Origin: Clostridium muellerianum
GTDB lineage: Bacteria > Bacillota > Clostridia > Clostridiales > Clostridiaceae
Direction of reading: 5' to 3'
Assembly (NCBI RefSeq): GCF_012926525.1
Contig: NZ_JABBNI010000016.1
Location: 32,442 to 96,441 of the forward strand
DNA length: 64,000 nt
Under the pieces are notes generated by a model, which worked only from the letters and a program-made list of their open reading frames with translations, had not been told where the DNA came from and made no database searches. A program made the position numbers and the translations under genes. Positions 36,919 through 46,640 of the stretch are shown here, in pieces (within the stretch, counting starts at the first letter, position 1; each line of letters begins with the position of its first letter).

Positions 36919-37584
36919 TTATTTCATATGAATTCTTACCACTGCATTAATTCCAGGTAATAGTTTAACTTTTCCATAACTATTTAATTTGATTTTTACA
37001 GGAACCTTTTGAACAACCTTAGTAAAATTAGCACTTGTAGAGGTTGGCAATAATGAAAATTCAGAAGCTGAAGCTTCACCAATAGACTGTACTACTCCAG
37101 TAAATTTTTTACCTTTATATTTATCTATTGAAATATCTACCTTTTCACCTTCTCTTAATTTAGTCAACTTTGTTTCTTCTATATTTGCTGTAATATAAAC
37201 TTTATCTGGATCTACTACATACGCAAGCACTTGACCAGCAGTTATTATTTCACCTACATTTACTGCTTTTTTTATAATTGTACCTTTTATAGGTGCACGC
37301 AAAACAGAAGTATCTAAATTAGAATCAGGTTGTCCAGCTAATTCCTGCTGACCAACTATCTGTTCTTTATCCACCATAGTTCCTTCTTCTCCATTAAACT
37401 CTAAAAGTTTGCCAGATATTTGAGAACTTATCTTATATAAATCGCCATCTACCTTTGCATCTTCTGTGGAAACAAAATATGTACCATTATACCAGTAATA
37501 TATACCAATAATTGTCATGCACATAACCATTATAAGCAGCATAGCAATCATTACAATCTTTCTTTTTGATTTCACAATATTCAC
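36919..37584 (-). CDS. EmrA/HlyD-like membrane fusion protein (short)
   Basis: 221 residues with one N-terminal anchor helix, then a barrel-sandwich hybrid (biotinyl-lipoyl-like, YFVSTEDAKVDGDLYKISSQISG and APIKGTIIKKAVNVGEIITAG) and a beta-barrel end. It lacks the long coiled-coil hairpin of Gram-negative EmrA, as expected without an outer membrane. It lies 28 bases upstream of the MFS gene. Confidence 0.87.
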   Translation of the reverse strand: MNIVKSKRKIVMIAMLLIMVMCMTIIGIYYWYNGTYFVSTEDAKVDGDLYKISSQISGKLLEFNGEEGTMVDKEQIVGQQELAGQPDSNLDTSVLRAPIKGTIIKKAVNVGEIITAGQVLAYVVDPDKVYITANIEETKLTKLREGEKVDISIDKYKGKKFTGVVQSIGEASASEFSLLPTSTSANFTKVVQKVPVKIKLNSYGKVKLLPGINAVVRIHMK

Positions 37585-37590
37585 CTTCTT

Positions 37591-38556
37591 TTACTTATTA
37601 AAACCTATTTGCGCAATCATGCCTTGTTTTAAAACATGACATTCGTCTTTTAAAGTAACTCTCACTACATTTTTATTGTTAGAATTCATTATTGGATTTA
37701 TAACGGATATTTCACCCTTAAATCTCTTTTCAGGCATATTTGATACTTTTACAATTACTTCTTGTCCAATCTTAAGTTCTGAAAGTATATCTTCTGGAAC
37801 ATATCCATCTATGTATAATCCATCATTGTTTACCACAGTAACTAAATTAGCACCAGTAGCAGCAATTTCCCCTTCATGTATATTACAAACACTTACTACT
37901 CCTGATATGGGTGATTTAATTACTCCATTACCTAATTGAGTTTTATAAGAATCCACAAAAGTTTCTGCTTCTTTTACAGCTGCCTGAGCTACATTTATCT
38001 CCTGCTGAGTTGAACCATTTTTTAACTTACTTAAGTTTTCATTATCAGAAGTCAATGTATTCTTGGCTGCGTTTAAAGTTGCTTCTACCTGTTCAATATT
38101 TTGCTTTGTATCATATCCTTTATCATAAAGCTGCTTTACACGATTATAACTGCTTTCAGCATTTTGGAGAATCTTGTCATCACTGGCCATCTTGGCTTCT
38201 GTTATAGCAATATCCTCAGGCCTAGCTGCACTTTCAACCTTGCTTAAATTAGCCCTTGCTGTATTTACTTTTGCTTCTGCCTGTTTTACCTGCTGGTCTA
38301 AATCTGTAGTATCTAAATAAATAATTGGATCTCCCGCATTAACCTTACTTCCTACGTCTACAGCAACCTTTGAAACTTTAGTAGGTGCAATTTTAGAAGC
38401 TAAATTTGTTGAATCATTAGCCTGAATTTTTCCTGAAAATATAAATACCTCTCTTGAAGCTGCTTGAGCTTTATAATTTTCACCTACTTCTGTTTTTGCA
38501 CTACTGCAGCCGCCCAATAATAAAGAAAATACTAAAATAAAGATTACTTTTTTCAT
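37591..38556 (-). CDS. HlyD/RND-type adaptor lipoprotein
   Basis: 321 residues with a lipobox (LLGGCSS) and AGGAGG upstream. It has a lipoyl half-motif, a coiled-coil hairpin (about 95-190, VKQAEAKVNTARANLSKVE), then the second half-motif GVIKSPISGVVSV and a beta barrel. Two adaptors for one MFS pump is unusual; this one is longer and lipid-anchored. First gene of the TetR-controlled operon. Confidence 0.88.
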   Translation of the reverse strand: MKKVIFILVFSLLLGGCSSAKTEVGENYKAQAASREVFIFSGKIQANDSTNLASKIAPTKVSKVAVDVGSKVNAGDPIIYLDTTDLDQQVKQAEAKVNTARANLSKVESAARPEDIAITEAKMASDDKILQNAESSYNRVKQLYDKGYDTKQNIEQVEATLNAAKNTLTSDNENLSKLKNGSTQQEINVAQAAVKEAETFVDSYKTQLGNGVIKSPISGVVSVCNIHEGEIAATGANLVTVVNNDGLYIDGYVPEDILSELKIGQEVIVKVSNMPEKRFKGEISVINPIMNSNNKNVVRVTLKDECHVLKQGMIAQIGFNK

Positions 38557-38613
38557 TTTATACCTCCTAACACTTCTTTCTAAATGAGAATATTTAAATT
38601 AGATTTTTAACAT

Positions 38614-38669
38614 AAACCTGAAACATATTTCATATTCAAATTATATGAAATATGTTTCAGGTTTGTCAA
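38614..38669 (-). promoter_or_regulatory. TetR-type palindromic operator overlapping efflux promoter
   Basis: Perfect 22-base inverted arms (38614-38635 and 38643-38664) have a 7-base centre. On the minus strand they fill the space between TTGACA (38664-38669) and TATAAT (38640-38645), an 18-base spacer. A bound dimer would block RNA polymerase directly, so repression of the efflux operon by the divergent TetR protein is strongly suggested. Confidence 0.85.
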
Positions 38670-38742
38670 GAAAAACATGAAACTTTTTTCACATTCATAT
38701 TATCCTTGACTGAATATTTTTTTTATACTAAAATCATCTTAG

Positions 38743-39354
38743 GTGATGAAATTGATAAGAGAAATACGAATACCTCGTCAAAAGAGGTCTATTGAAAAGA
38801 GAAATAAAATTATTGATGCTGCTTATGAGATATTTAATGAAAAAGGATATAATAATACAACTACTGTGGATATAGCAAAAAGAGCAGGCATCGCCACAGG
38901 TTCTGTGTATGCCTACTTTAAAGATAAGAAAGATATATTTATTCAAGCTTTACTTAAATATGGTAATATTATGCAAGAACTTGTAATTAACAAATTCAAT
39001 CAGATACCTATGGAAGAAGATTTATTAAATGTGATTAAAGAAGTTATCAACATATTAATTGAATCTCACAATATATCTAAAAATCTTCATAACGAAATTA
39101 TGTCTTTAAGTTTTCTCGATGAAGATATAAAAAATCATTTTAAAACTCAACATGATGAAATAACAAATAGAATATTTAAGCAATTAGAAAGAAGAAATAT
39201 TATTATTAATAACTCAAAGGAAAAAATGTTCCTTGCATTGAACAGCGCTGATGCTCTTTGCCATGAATTAATTTTTTCTTCCGATACAAATTTTGATAGA
39301 GAAATTGCTATTGATCAATGTGCATATATGATAAAATGTTTGCTGACTTATTAG
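38743..39354 (+). CDS. TetR/AcrR-family transcriptional regulator
   Basis: 203 residues. The N-terminal HTH is AAYEIFNEKGYNNTTTVDIAKRAGIATGSVYAYFKDKKDIF. The remainder is a variable ligand-binding domain. Start is ambiguous: GTG 38743, ATG 38746 or TTG 38752, all close to the predicted transcript start. It is divergent from the efflux operon and next to its palindromic operator. A terminator overlaps its last codons. Confidence 0.92.
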   Translation: MMKLIREIRIPRQKRSIEKRNKIIDAAYEIFNEKGYNNTTTVDIAKRAGIATGSVYAYFKDKKDIFIQALLKYGNIMQELVINKFNQIPMEEDLLNVIKEVINILIESHNISKNLHNEIMSLSFLDEDIKNHFKTQHDEITNRIFKQLERRNIIINNSKEKMFLALNSADALCHELIFSSDTNFDREIAIDQCAYMIKCLLTY

Positions 39355-39367
39355 CAGCAAACATTTT
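39333..39367 (+). terminator. Terminator overlapping the tetR-like stop codon
   Basis: AAAATGTTTGCTG and CAGCAAACATTTT arms; the 5' arm encodes the final residues of the regulator. Confidence 0.8.
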
Positions 39368-39411
39368 CTATTAATTTTCAATATTATAGTCATTTGAATG
39401 ATGTAATTCAA

Positions 39412-40869
39412 TTACTTGAAAATGGAACAATTTTCATATAAAGCAATTTGAAATATTGTTTTATATTCTACATTTTCAGTAATACCTATTTTGCCTCCAT
39501 GCAATTCTATAATCTTCTTTACAATTGAAAGTCCTAACCCTGTCCCTCCATCATTTTTTCTGCTTTCATCTTCTCTTACAAAAGGATCGAATATAATATC
39601 TTTATTTTTTATTCCAATTCCATCATCACAAACTGTTATAAATACTACCTTTTCATTTTTTTCTATACATTTCCCATCTATTTCATCCTTACTTAACTCT
39701 ATTTTTATCCTAGTACCTGGCTTATTATATTTTAGAACATTATCCACTAAATTACCTAAAGCTCTAAATAAATTTATCTCATCTATTTGCACATATATTT
39801 TTTCCTCTGGAATAAAAAATTCTAGTTCCATTCCTTTATTTTTTATGTCATCATAATATTTTACAATTAGCCGTCTTAAAACCTCACAAATATCTTTTTT
39901 TTGCATATTTAACTTAAAATCCGGTGTATCCATCTTTACATATTGAAAAAGTTCATCTATCATTTCTACTACTTCATCAGACTTTCTATTAATCACTTTA
40001 TAATATCTATCTTTATCCTCATTGTCTATCCTTCCTTCAACTAATGCCTGTGAAAACCCTTTAATTGAAGTAATAGGACTCTTTATATCATGAGTTAAAT
40101 CTGCCAACAATCTTTTTTTACTATCTTCTAACATTCTTTTTTCATCTTCTGTTTTGCTAAGTTTGTCTAAAATTTCATTAAAAGTATCTTTAATTACATC
40201 AAACTCTTTAGGACCATTAAATTTAAGTCTATCTTTATAATTTCCGTTTCCAATAGAAACAAGACCTTCTTCTATCTTCTTTAATGGTTTCCCTAACCTT
40301 ATAGATATTAAGTAACTAAACAAACCTATACTAAAAATTACTATTGATATAAACAAAATAAGGCTTATTATCAATTTACTTTTTATTCCTTTGAACAAAT
40401 ACATATACTTACTAGAAAACTGAAAATTTAATTTTATATTATTAGATGGCAAGGTTATTATAGATATATACTTTTTCCCGTTATTTGATATAAAACCATT
40501 TAATATATGTAACTCTTTGCTACTTTCAATAGAAGAAAGATAACTAAGCTTTAAAAGTTCCTCTTGAGTGTATGTTTCTTTCTTTTTACCTATATTACCT
40601 TTTCTAAATATAACTTTATTATTTTCATCTATTACTTCAAAACCTCCACCCATTTTTTCAAGTTCTCTAGCATCAAAAGTTTCATAACTTTTTCCTATTT
40701 TGTCATATACACCTATATTAGGTAATGTACTTTCTGTTAGCTTTCCAAAAAAGAAACTTACAAGCACCAGTAATAATATCAAACTAACAACCAGTACACA
40801 TACAAGCTCAATATATGTTTTAATAAATAAATAAAATACTGTTTCAGTTTTATTAGACTTGTTTTTCAA
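39412..40869 (-). CDS. VanS-like sensor histidine kinase
   Basis: 485 residues. Two membrane helices flank an extracellular domain of about 120 residues, followed by HAMP and a complete kinase core: LADLTHDIKSPITSIKGF (H-box), NLVDNVLKYN (N-box), VCDDGIGI (G1), FVREDES (F-box) and GGTGLGLSIVKKI (G2). It overlaps the response regulator by 17 bases. Its signal is unknown; the family commonly responds to cell-wall antibiotics. Confidence 0.92.
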   Translation of the reverse strand: MKNKSNKTETVFYLFIKTYIELVCVLVVSLILLLVLVSFFFGKLTESTLPNIGVYDKIGKSYETFDARELEKMGGGFEVIDENNKVIFRKGNIGKKKETYTQEELLKLSYLSSIESSKELHILNGFISNNGKKYISIITLPSNNIKLNFQFSSKYMYLFKGIKSKLIISLILFISIVIFSIGLFSYLISIRLGKPLKKIEEGLVSIGNGNYKDRLKFNGPKEFDVIKDTFNEILDKLSKTEDEKRMLEDSKKRLLADLTHDIKSPITSIKGFSQALVEGRIDNEDKDRYYKVINRKSDEVVEMIDELFQYVKMDTPDFKLNMQKKDICEVLRRLIVKYYDDIKNKGMELEFFIPEEKIYVQIDEINLFRALGNLVDNVLKYNKPGTRIKIELSKDEIDGKCIEKNEKVVFITVCDDGIGIKNKDIIFDPFVREDESRKNDGGTGLGLSIVKKIIELHGGKIGITENVEYKTIFQIALYENCSIFK

Positions 40870-41539
40870 ATTTATACCCCAATCCTCTAATAGTTTTTAA
40901 ATACACAGGCTGCTTTGGATTTTCTTCAATTTTTTCTCTGAGCTTACTAATATAAACCATAATAATATTATCATCAGTTATGAAATCTTCTCTCCATACC
41001 TCCTCAAATATTTGTACCTTAGTTAATATGATTCCTTTATTCACCATTAAATACTTTAACATTTTAAACTCTATGGATGTCAATATGAAATCTACATTTC
41101 TCACTTTTAATATAGCTTCTTTTGTATCTAATTCAACATCACCAATTCTTATTATATTATCCTTTACTTCACAATTTGTATGACTTCTTCTAAGTTGTGC
41201 TCTTACCCTTGCAGCAACCTCTAATGGATTAAATGGCTTTTTGATATAATCATCAGCTCCTAAATCTAAACCTAAAATAACGTCATTATCATCACTTTTA
41301 GCTGTTATAAATATAATTGGTATATCCGTAAATTTCTTAGCCTTTTTCATTACCTGATATCCTGTAATCTTTGGCATCATAACATCTAATAGACAAATAT
41401 CAATATTACCTTTTTTTAAAATATCTAAAGCTTCTTGACCATCTTCAGCTCTTAATATATCAATATTATCCTTTGCTAAATAAAGTTCAAGCAAATCAAT
41501 TATATCGTTATCATCATCACATATAAGTACTCTTTTCAT
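40853..41539 (-). CDS. OmpR/PhoB-family response regulator (VanR-like)
   Basis: 228 residues from the ATG at 41539 (AAAGGTGG upstream). The acidic pair is CDDD, the phosphoacceptor region CLLDVMMP, and KKPFNPLE carries the conserved lysine. The winged helix ends LKTIRGLGYKF. It pairs with the overlapping VanS-like kinase. No target ABC operon is directly adjacent; repeat copy 4 and the CPBP protease gene lie upstream. Confidence 0.92.
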   Translation of the reverse strand: MKRVLICDDDNDIIDLLELYLAKDNIDILRAEDGQEALDILKKGNIDICLLDVMMPKITGYQVMKKAKKFTDIPIIFITAKSDDNDVILGLDLGADDYIKKPFNPLEVAARVRAQLRRSHTNCEVKDNIIRIGDVELDTKEAILKVRNVDFILTSIEFKMLKYLMVNKGIILTKVQIFEEVWREDFITDDNIIMVYISKLREKIEENPKQPVYLKTIRGLGYKFEKQV

Positions 41540-41640
41540 ATTTATTTCCACCTTTAGTATTTTTCTTTATTTTATCACACATTAAATTAAAATACTGTTC
41601 ATATTAGTAAATCTAAAAAATACTAAACATTTCAACTATA

Positions 41641-41801
41641 AGGCATCTTCAAAAAAAATAACAAGTCCATATGCTATTCTATTTTTCGTAATACTGAGTC
41701 CACAGAACCCTTAGGTAGCTTAAACTTCTGGGGAACCTTTCTCCTTGTCTTACAAAAAATATCCGTGACTTATTGGACTTGTTATTTTCTTTTAGATGCC
41801 T
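41641..41801 (+). repeat. ~160-bp palindromic repeat element, copy 4, fused to a gene end
   Basis: Ends AGGCATCT and AGATGCCT, with arms AATAACAAGTCCA matching on both sides. The conserved CAGAACCCTT is present. The central hairpin is weaker here (AGGTAG against CTTCTG) and the element seems to be decaying. Its right end supplies the last two codons and the TAA stop of the CPBP gene. Confidence 0.8.
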
Positions 41802-42406
41802 AAATTAAACATTGCTATAATAGAAGCTACTATGTTAAAGCATCCATGAAGTAACCAGCTAGAAATAATAGACCCTTCTGATTGTTTTTCATTTATCCAT
41901 CCCATTAAAAGACCTAAGAAACCAGTAAAAAAAACTATGACTATTGTATAAAACAATGCTACTTTTGACATAAATAAAACTCCATGCATTGCCCCAAATA
42001 ATAAGCCTTGTATTATATTTCCTACTTCAAATCCAAACTTATGTATCAATCTTTTTGTCAAAAATCCTCTAAAAAATAATTCTTCTGAAAAGGCTGTTTG
42101 TAAAAAAGCATAAATAAAAGCTGGAATTAATGCTGCTACACCTTGTCCTGAAAATTGATTTGTAGCCATAATAGATTTATCTACAAAAATTGGAATAACA
42201 AAAATTGATAAAATTATCAAAAATATAATTATCAGTATAAAAGTCATTAAATATTTAGCTTTGTTCTTAATAATAGGTTTTTTTATGCCTAGCCATCTTA
42301 AAAATCCATATTTTTTACGATCACGAACCGCCCACCAGATAAAAGGAATAATTGAAAACATTAGTATTTGTATAACGGAACTAAGTAATAAATTAATAAT
42401 TTGCAT
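41792..42406 (-). CDS. CPBP-family intramembrane metalloprotease
   Basis: 204 residues and about six helices. FSEELFFRGFLTKRL gives the catalytic EExxxR motif, GAMHGVLF the first histidine and WLLHGCFN the second. CPBP (Abi-type) proteases cleave substrates in the membrane and some give bacteriocin self-immunity. The C-terminus (NLGI stop) is encoded inside repeat copy 4, so the original end may have been changed, but all active-site motifs are intact. Confidence 0.88.
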   Translation of the reverse strand: MQIINLLLSSVIQILMFSIIPFIWWAVRDRKKYGFLRWLGIKKPIIKNKAKYLMTFILIIIFLIILSIFVIPIFVDKSIMATNQFSGQGVAALIPAFIYAFLQTAFSEELFFRGFLTKRLIHKFGFEVGNIIQGLLFGAMHGVLFMSKVALFYTIVIVFFTGFLGLLMGWINEKQSEGSIISSWLLHGCFNIVASIIAMFNLGI

Positions 42407-42608
42407 AGTATAACCTCCTTACAAATACATACTAAAAAAGAAACATGAATATAAAATATATCTAACCTTAATGTATCCTTAAATTCAATTATTCTAATGA
42501 TATCAAAATCACCTGCAATAATGTTTTCACTCATTGTTATTAATAAGAATGCCAAAAACGTATTTCAAGGTATTGTGAAAAACTTTTTTAAAAATATAAT
42601 TATATTGC

Positions 42609-43187
42609 TTACCTCTTGTAGAATCCTAACTTGTTAAATTTATACCATTCATCAATTTTTTCTACAGACTTAAGCTTTAAATACAGCATAATTTCTCTAG
42701 CAAATTCTAAAGAAGCTGTACCATTTGCAGTTATGATATCCGAATCACAAACTGCTTGTTTTTGAAGAAAATTGCTGTCGCCCTTGTAGTGCGGCGCTTG
42801 TGATTTCATATACTCTAGCGTATTGCCAGAATGTCTGATAGTATCCAAATATCCGTTCTCTGCCATAAAATTTGCTGCATTACGAATTGCTGCTACTGAA
42901 ATATGATGCTTTACAGCATGCTCTACCACAGGCAGAATGGCATTATTTTTCTGTTTCATCCAAGCATAACCTCCAATTAAAAGCAACATACTGAAATTTT
43001 TTGGGTAATCACTTATATCATAATCTGGAATAATTCGAAAACCCCCCATAGAAATTTTAGGTTCTTTATCCAAGCTTAAAGTTTTTACAATATAATCCGT
43101 TTCTAATTCATTAAGTTCTGAACAAATATAGGCACTTTCCCAATCTGCATATCCATTAAAAATAAATACAAGTACTTCTTTTTTCAT
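42609..43187 (-). CDS. DJ-1/PfpI-family protein lacking the usual cysteine
   Basis: 192 residues from the ATG at 43187, with AGGAAGTG upstream; the open frame extends 24 codons further but without a ribosome site. MLLIGGYAWM and the following helix give the DJ-1/PfpI fold. At the nucleophile elbow, where family members read AICxxT, it has AIRNAANF, so the catalytic cysteine is replaced. It may be a non-enzymatic member. The broken WYL regulator upstream was probably its regulator. Confidence 0.8.
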   Translation of the reverse strand: MKKEVLVFIFNGYADWESAYICSELNELETDYIVKTLSLDKEPKISMGGFRIIPDYDISDYPKNFSMLLLIGGYAWMKQKNNAILPVVEHAVKHHISVAAIRNAANFMAENGYLDTIRHSGNTLEYMKSQAPHYKGDSNFLQKQAVCDSDIITANGTASLEFAREIMLYLKLKSVEKIDEWYKFNKLGFYKR

Positions 43188-43233
43188 TGTAACACTTCCT
43201 TTCTTAAGTATTGTACAATGAAAAAGATGACAC

Positions 43234-43765
43234 CTATATGTCATCTTTATAAAGTTCATTTATTCTTTTTATTCTGACTTTTACTGCTTCTTTTAATTCA
43301 AAATGAGCTATAACTTTAACTTTATCCTGCAGGCTGAAAACTAAATTAGAAGTCCATTCCAAATCAGAAACAGAAAATATAATCTGCCCCTTATCTTTTA
43401 TACTGCTCATTCTATGGAAAAATTTCGCATCTATCTTATCTATTAGGAAAAATTCATTAGTAATATCATATTCTAGTATAACTTCAAACAATGGTTTCTG
43501 ATTTTCTGAGGAAAACAGTCCAACACCAAAATCCTTTTTGAAATCTATTTTTTCAACTGTCTTATAATTAAAACTTGCATCCATAATTTTGTAAGCAGCA
43601 ATCCTACTTACCTTAAACAATCGAAACTCCTGACTGATTCAGGGTATCCAAATCTCGAAAAACTGTGCGTTTGGAAACTTCAAACCTTTCCGCTAATTCT
43701 TGTATTGTAATTCTATCTGTATTTGCAAGGACACTTAAAATTCCCAGTAATCTATCAATCTTCAC
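43234..43765 (-). pseudogene. WYL-domain HTH regulator, internally deleted and frameshifted
   Basis: A GTG at 43765 opens an intact helix-turn-helix (KIDRLLGILSVLAN, ELAERFEVSKRTVFRDLDTL) that stops at a TAA after about 50 residues. Directly downstream, in another frame, comes the C-terminal WYL-type region (LFKVSRIAAYKIMDASF to the stop at 43234). The roughly 100 middle residues usual in this family are missing. This is an out-of-frame internal deletion, so the regulator is inactive. Confidence 0.75.
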
Positions 43766-43811
43766 AATAATACACTTTCTCCATTTCTAAGTAATAAAAT
43801 ACAATAATTTT

Positions 43812-44855
43812 TTAGTTAATCATACTTCTTTTATAAATAGGAGTTATCCAATCCTGAAAATTTTGTGAAATAACTTCTGTTCCACCTATCAATTGTTTAT
43901 CAGTATTTAACTTTGCATTATTTTTAATATAAGTTACAGCATTCTCTGTTGCAGTAGACAAATCTTTGTCTATTAATAAAAGAGGTGCTGAATATTTTCC
44001 AGATATGGCTGAAGCTACAAGTGCATCTGCATACATGTCATCTGGATCTGAAAATTCAGCACTTGCAATATACATTTTATCAAAATTTAAGTCTCTCCAA
44101 AATGCATTTAATATATTTAAGTTAGTATCAAACCTATCTTTTCCTCCATCTATTCTTTCAGATGCCCCAAGAACATTATAAATTTTATCATTTACTACTT
44201 TATCAGTTCCAATAATTGTAACTTTTGATTTAGTACCCTTTAAAAAGCTAATTGCTGATTTAATTGAAGCTTCATCATTATTTACTAATAATAATATTTC
44301 TCCCTTTGCAGCAGCTATCGGTGCTGCCGAAATTGCATCTGAAAATCCTTCACCAGAAACAGCTAAAACATTGTCAGGATTAACACCTAATTCAACTAAT
44401 TTGTTAGCTACTTTTACATTGGTTTCATATCTTGTGTTTCCACCTAACTCTATTATGTTGTATTTATTTTTAAGATTGTTTCTTATTTTTTCAGAAATTG
44501 AAGCAGTTCCACCAACAATGTATATATTCTTTGGTTTTAACATACTAATTGCATTTTCTGCATCTTTACTTAACATATTAGATGTACTTAAAAGTATTGG
44601 TGCATCTAATTTTTTAGCTAATGTTGAAGCACTTAACCCATCTGCATATCCTTCTCCTGATGCCAATACCACATTATCACTACCATTTTCCCAATTAGAA
44701 TTAGCAACTGCAGCAGCTGTACTATACCTATCTGTTCCACTTGTCCTAGTTGTTTTTCCTACAGCTGCTTTAACTGAATTGGTCGATAAAACTGTAACTA
44801 AAACTAAAGATGCAACTGCTGCACTTACAAGTGCATTTTTTACTTTAATTTTCAT
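43812..44855 (-). CDS. Cell-wall-binding repeat 2 (CWB2) secreted protein
   Basis: 347 residues with a signal peptide (about 1-30) and three CWB2 repeats (PF04122-like). Each repeat has the GTDRYSTAAAVAN/GGNTRYETNVKVAN-type start and the IYIVGGTASIS-type end. CWB2 triplets anchor clostridial S-layer and surface proteins to the wall polymer. No extra functional domain is present, so it may be a pure wall-associated protein. Confidence 0.92.
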   Translation of the reverse strand: MKIKVKNALVSAAVASLVLVTVLSTNSVKAAVGKTTRTSGTDRYSTAAAVANSNWENGSDNVVLASGEGYADGLSASTLAKKLDAPILLSTSNMLSKDAENAISMLKPKNIYIVGGTASISEKIRNNLKNKYNIIELGGNTRYETNVKVANKLVELGVNPDNVLAVSGEGFSDAISAAPIAAAKGEILLLVNNDEASIKSAISFLKGTKSKVTIIGTDKVVNDKIYNVLGASERIDGGKDRFDTNLNILNAFWRDLNFDKMYIASAEFSDPDDMYADALVASAISGKYSAPLLLIDKDLSTATENAVTYIKNNAKLNTDKQLIGGTEVISQNFQDWITPIYKRSMIN

Positions 44856-45039
44856 ATTATATTCATTTTCCTTTCTAACCTTTTTAAATTAGTTTAATAT
44901 AAAAAATTTTTTAAACCAATATATAAATATTATATATTTATCCAAAATATATTTCAAATATTAACAAATATGGTTAGAATAAAACAAATCTTAATTGAGT
45001 TAATTTTATAATTTAAGGATACCTTTACCTTCTCTTAAT

Positions 45040-45771
45040 CTAAACGTCCCTATTATTAAATTCATACAATCCAACTATTGTAAAGACTATAAACACAACA
45101 ATTGATATTATATACATATACATTGGACAATAGAAGCTCATACTTCCAGCATTTAATAATACTCTACCAGGATAAGTCCAGGGAAACAGCATCCAATATT
45201 TAGTGTTATTAATAAGAATAGATGGAATGGAAAATGCTAAACCAACTCCTAATGGTACAGCAATATTTTTAAACTTCATACTTAAGTAGTATTGAACTCC
45301 TATAACAGGTAGCGAAGCTATAATACAAAGTATTGGTGTATATATCAATTCAATTGGCATACTTTGATTACTTGGAGCTATAATTACACCTGCAGAGATG
45401 ATAAGCAGCATAAGTAGAATAAGATTTAAAGCTACTATACCACATGCCACAAATAATTTAGCTATATATAAATCACTTCTTTTTATAGGTAATGTAAGTA
45501 TTCTCTTGAAATTGTCATCTGCATTTTCTATTCTAACTAAAATAGCTATAATAATGGTTATAAATAATGCTATAATAAATAATCCATAAAACATAGAACT
45601 TTGAGTGTACACCTGTGACCACACATTTTGACCTTTTTCTGTAAAAAGCTGTCTATATCTTAAAAAGTTTGTAAAACCCAATATTACAAAAAACAGTGGA
45701 AGAAATATTACTATATTCAATATTTTCGAATGTCTTAACTTTAATAATTCCACTCTGAATACATTTTTCAT
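45040..45771 (-). CDS. ABC-2 permease, LanG-like
   Basis: 243 residues and six helices. FKRILTLPIKRSDLYIAKLF is the conserved cytoplasmic coupling segment. It is the third gene of an ATPase-permease-permease set typical of LanFEG lantibiotic-immunity or bacitracin-type exporters. A spacer of about 100 bases follows the other permease. Confidence 0.85.
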   Translation of the reverse strand: MKNVFRVELLKLRHSKILNIVIFLPLFFVILGFTNFLRYRQLFTEKGQNVWSQVYTQSSMFYGLFIIALFITIIIAILVRIENADDNFKRILTLPIKRSDLYIAKLFVACGIVALNLILLMLLIISAGVIIAPSNQSMPIELIYTPILCIIASLPVIGVQYYLSMKFKNIAVPLGVGLAFSIPSILINNTKYWMLFPWTYPGRVLLNAGSMSFYCPMYMYIISIVVFIVFTIVGLYEFNNRDV

Positions 45772-45878
45772 TTTATTTAACCTCCTACTTTATCCAAATA
45801 CAAAAATTATTTACTTAATTCTTGCACATAAAATAATTTAACTTAATATAATCATAATTTTTAAACTATGAAATTAAC

Positions 45879-46640
45879 TTATTTAATATCTCTTTTATTA
45901 AATTCTATAATTCCTATTACAAGCCATAAAACACCAGATGCTATTCCAAAAAAAGCTGCTGCTTGTGCATCCTTATTTCCTTCTGAAGGCAGTGCTAATA
46001 TCACATTAGCATAGGGAATTATATACGAAAGTAATTTACTTTGTGCAAACATATAAGCTCCTATACTCCCTGCAAAGCCTACAGCTGCTGATGCCAGCGA
46101 ATTTTTCATGTAGCAACTTATAAATTGTTGAAAACTTACTACACCTAAAACTGTACACATTTCTAATATTTTATATTTAAAAATCAATGTAGAGTCGCCA
46201 TTAATGCCAAAGAAATTTTTCACAACCATTATGGATACTCCATTTAAAACTACTAAAATAATTGCAGCTATTAATACTATAATCCATTTTGATATATAAA
46301 TTCTTCTTCTTTCAACTGGTCTTGCTATTATTTGTTTCCAAGTATTTTCGCTGTATTCCGTATAATTCACAATAACTGCTACTACAACTATAGATAAGTT
46401 TATAAGCATAAACCACAAGGTAGCAAGATGATTTTCATAAAGTAAAGCCTCAAGCTTACCATAAATTCCAATCTCAGCTAGGTGCTTTATATGATCATTT
46501 GACATTAAAAAACTACCTCTAATATGTAAATCTGCAAATAACATAGCAAACGAAAGAATTGGAATTAAAAAGACTCCCTTCCACAATACTGATCTTTTAT
46601 ATTTCATTAACTCAGATTTTAAAATTGATATGAAGCTCAT
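45879..46640 (-). CDS. ABC-2 permease, LanE-like
   Basis: 253 residues and six helices; NTWKQIIARPVERRRIYISKW is the coupling helix region typical of the MutE/EpiE-like permeases. The ATG overlaps the ATPase stop by four bases (translational coupling). Confidence 0.86.
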   Translation of the reverse strand: MSFISILKSELMKYKRSVLWKGVFLIPILSFAMLFADLHIRGSFLMSNDHIKHLAEIGIYGKLEALLYENHLATLWFMLINLSIVVVAVIVNYTEYSENTWKQIIARPVERRRIYISKWIIVLIAAIILVVLNGVSIMVVKNFFGINGDSTLIFKYKILEMCTVLGVVSFQQFISCYMKNSLASAAVGFAGSIGAYMFAQSKLLSYIIPYANVILALPSEGNKDAQAAAFFGIASGVLWLVIGIIEFNKRDIK

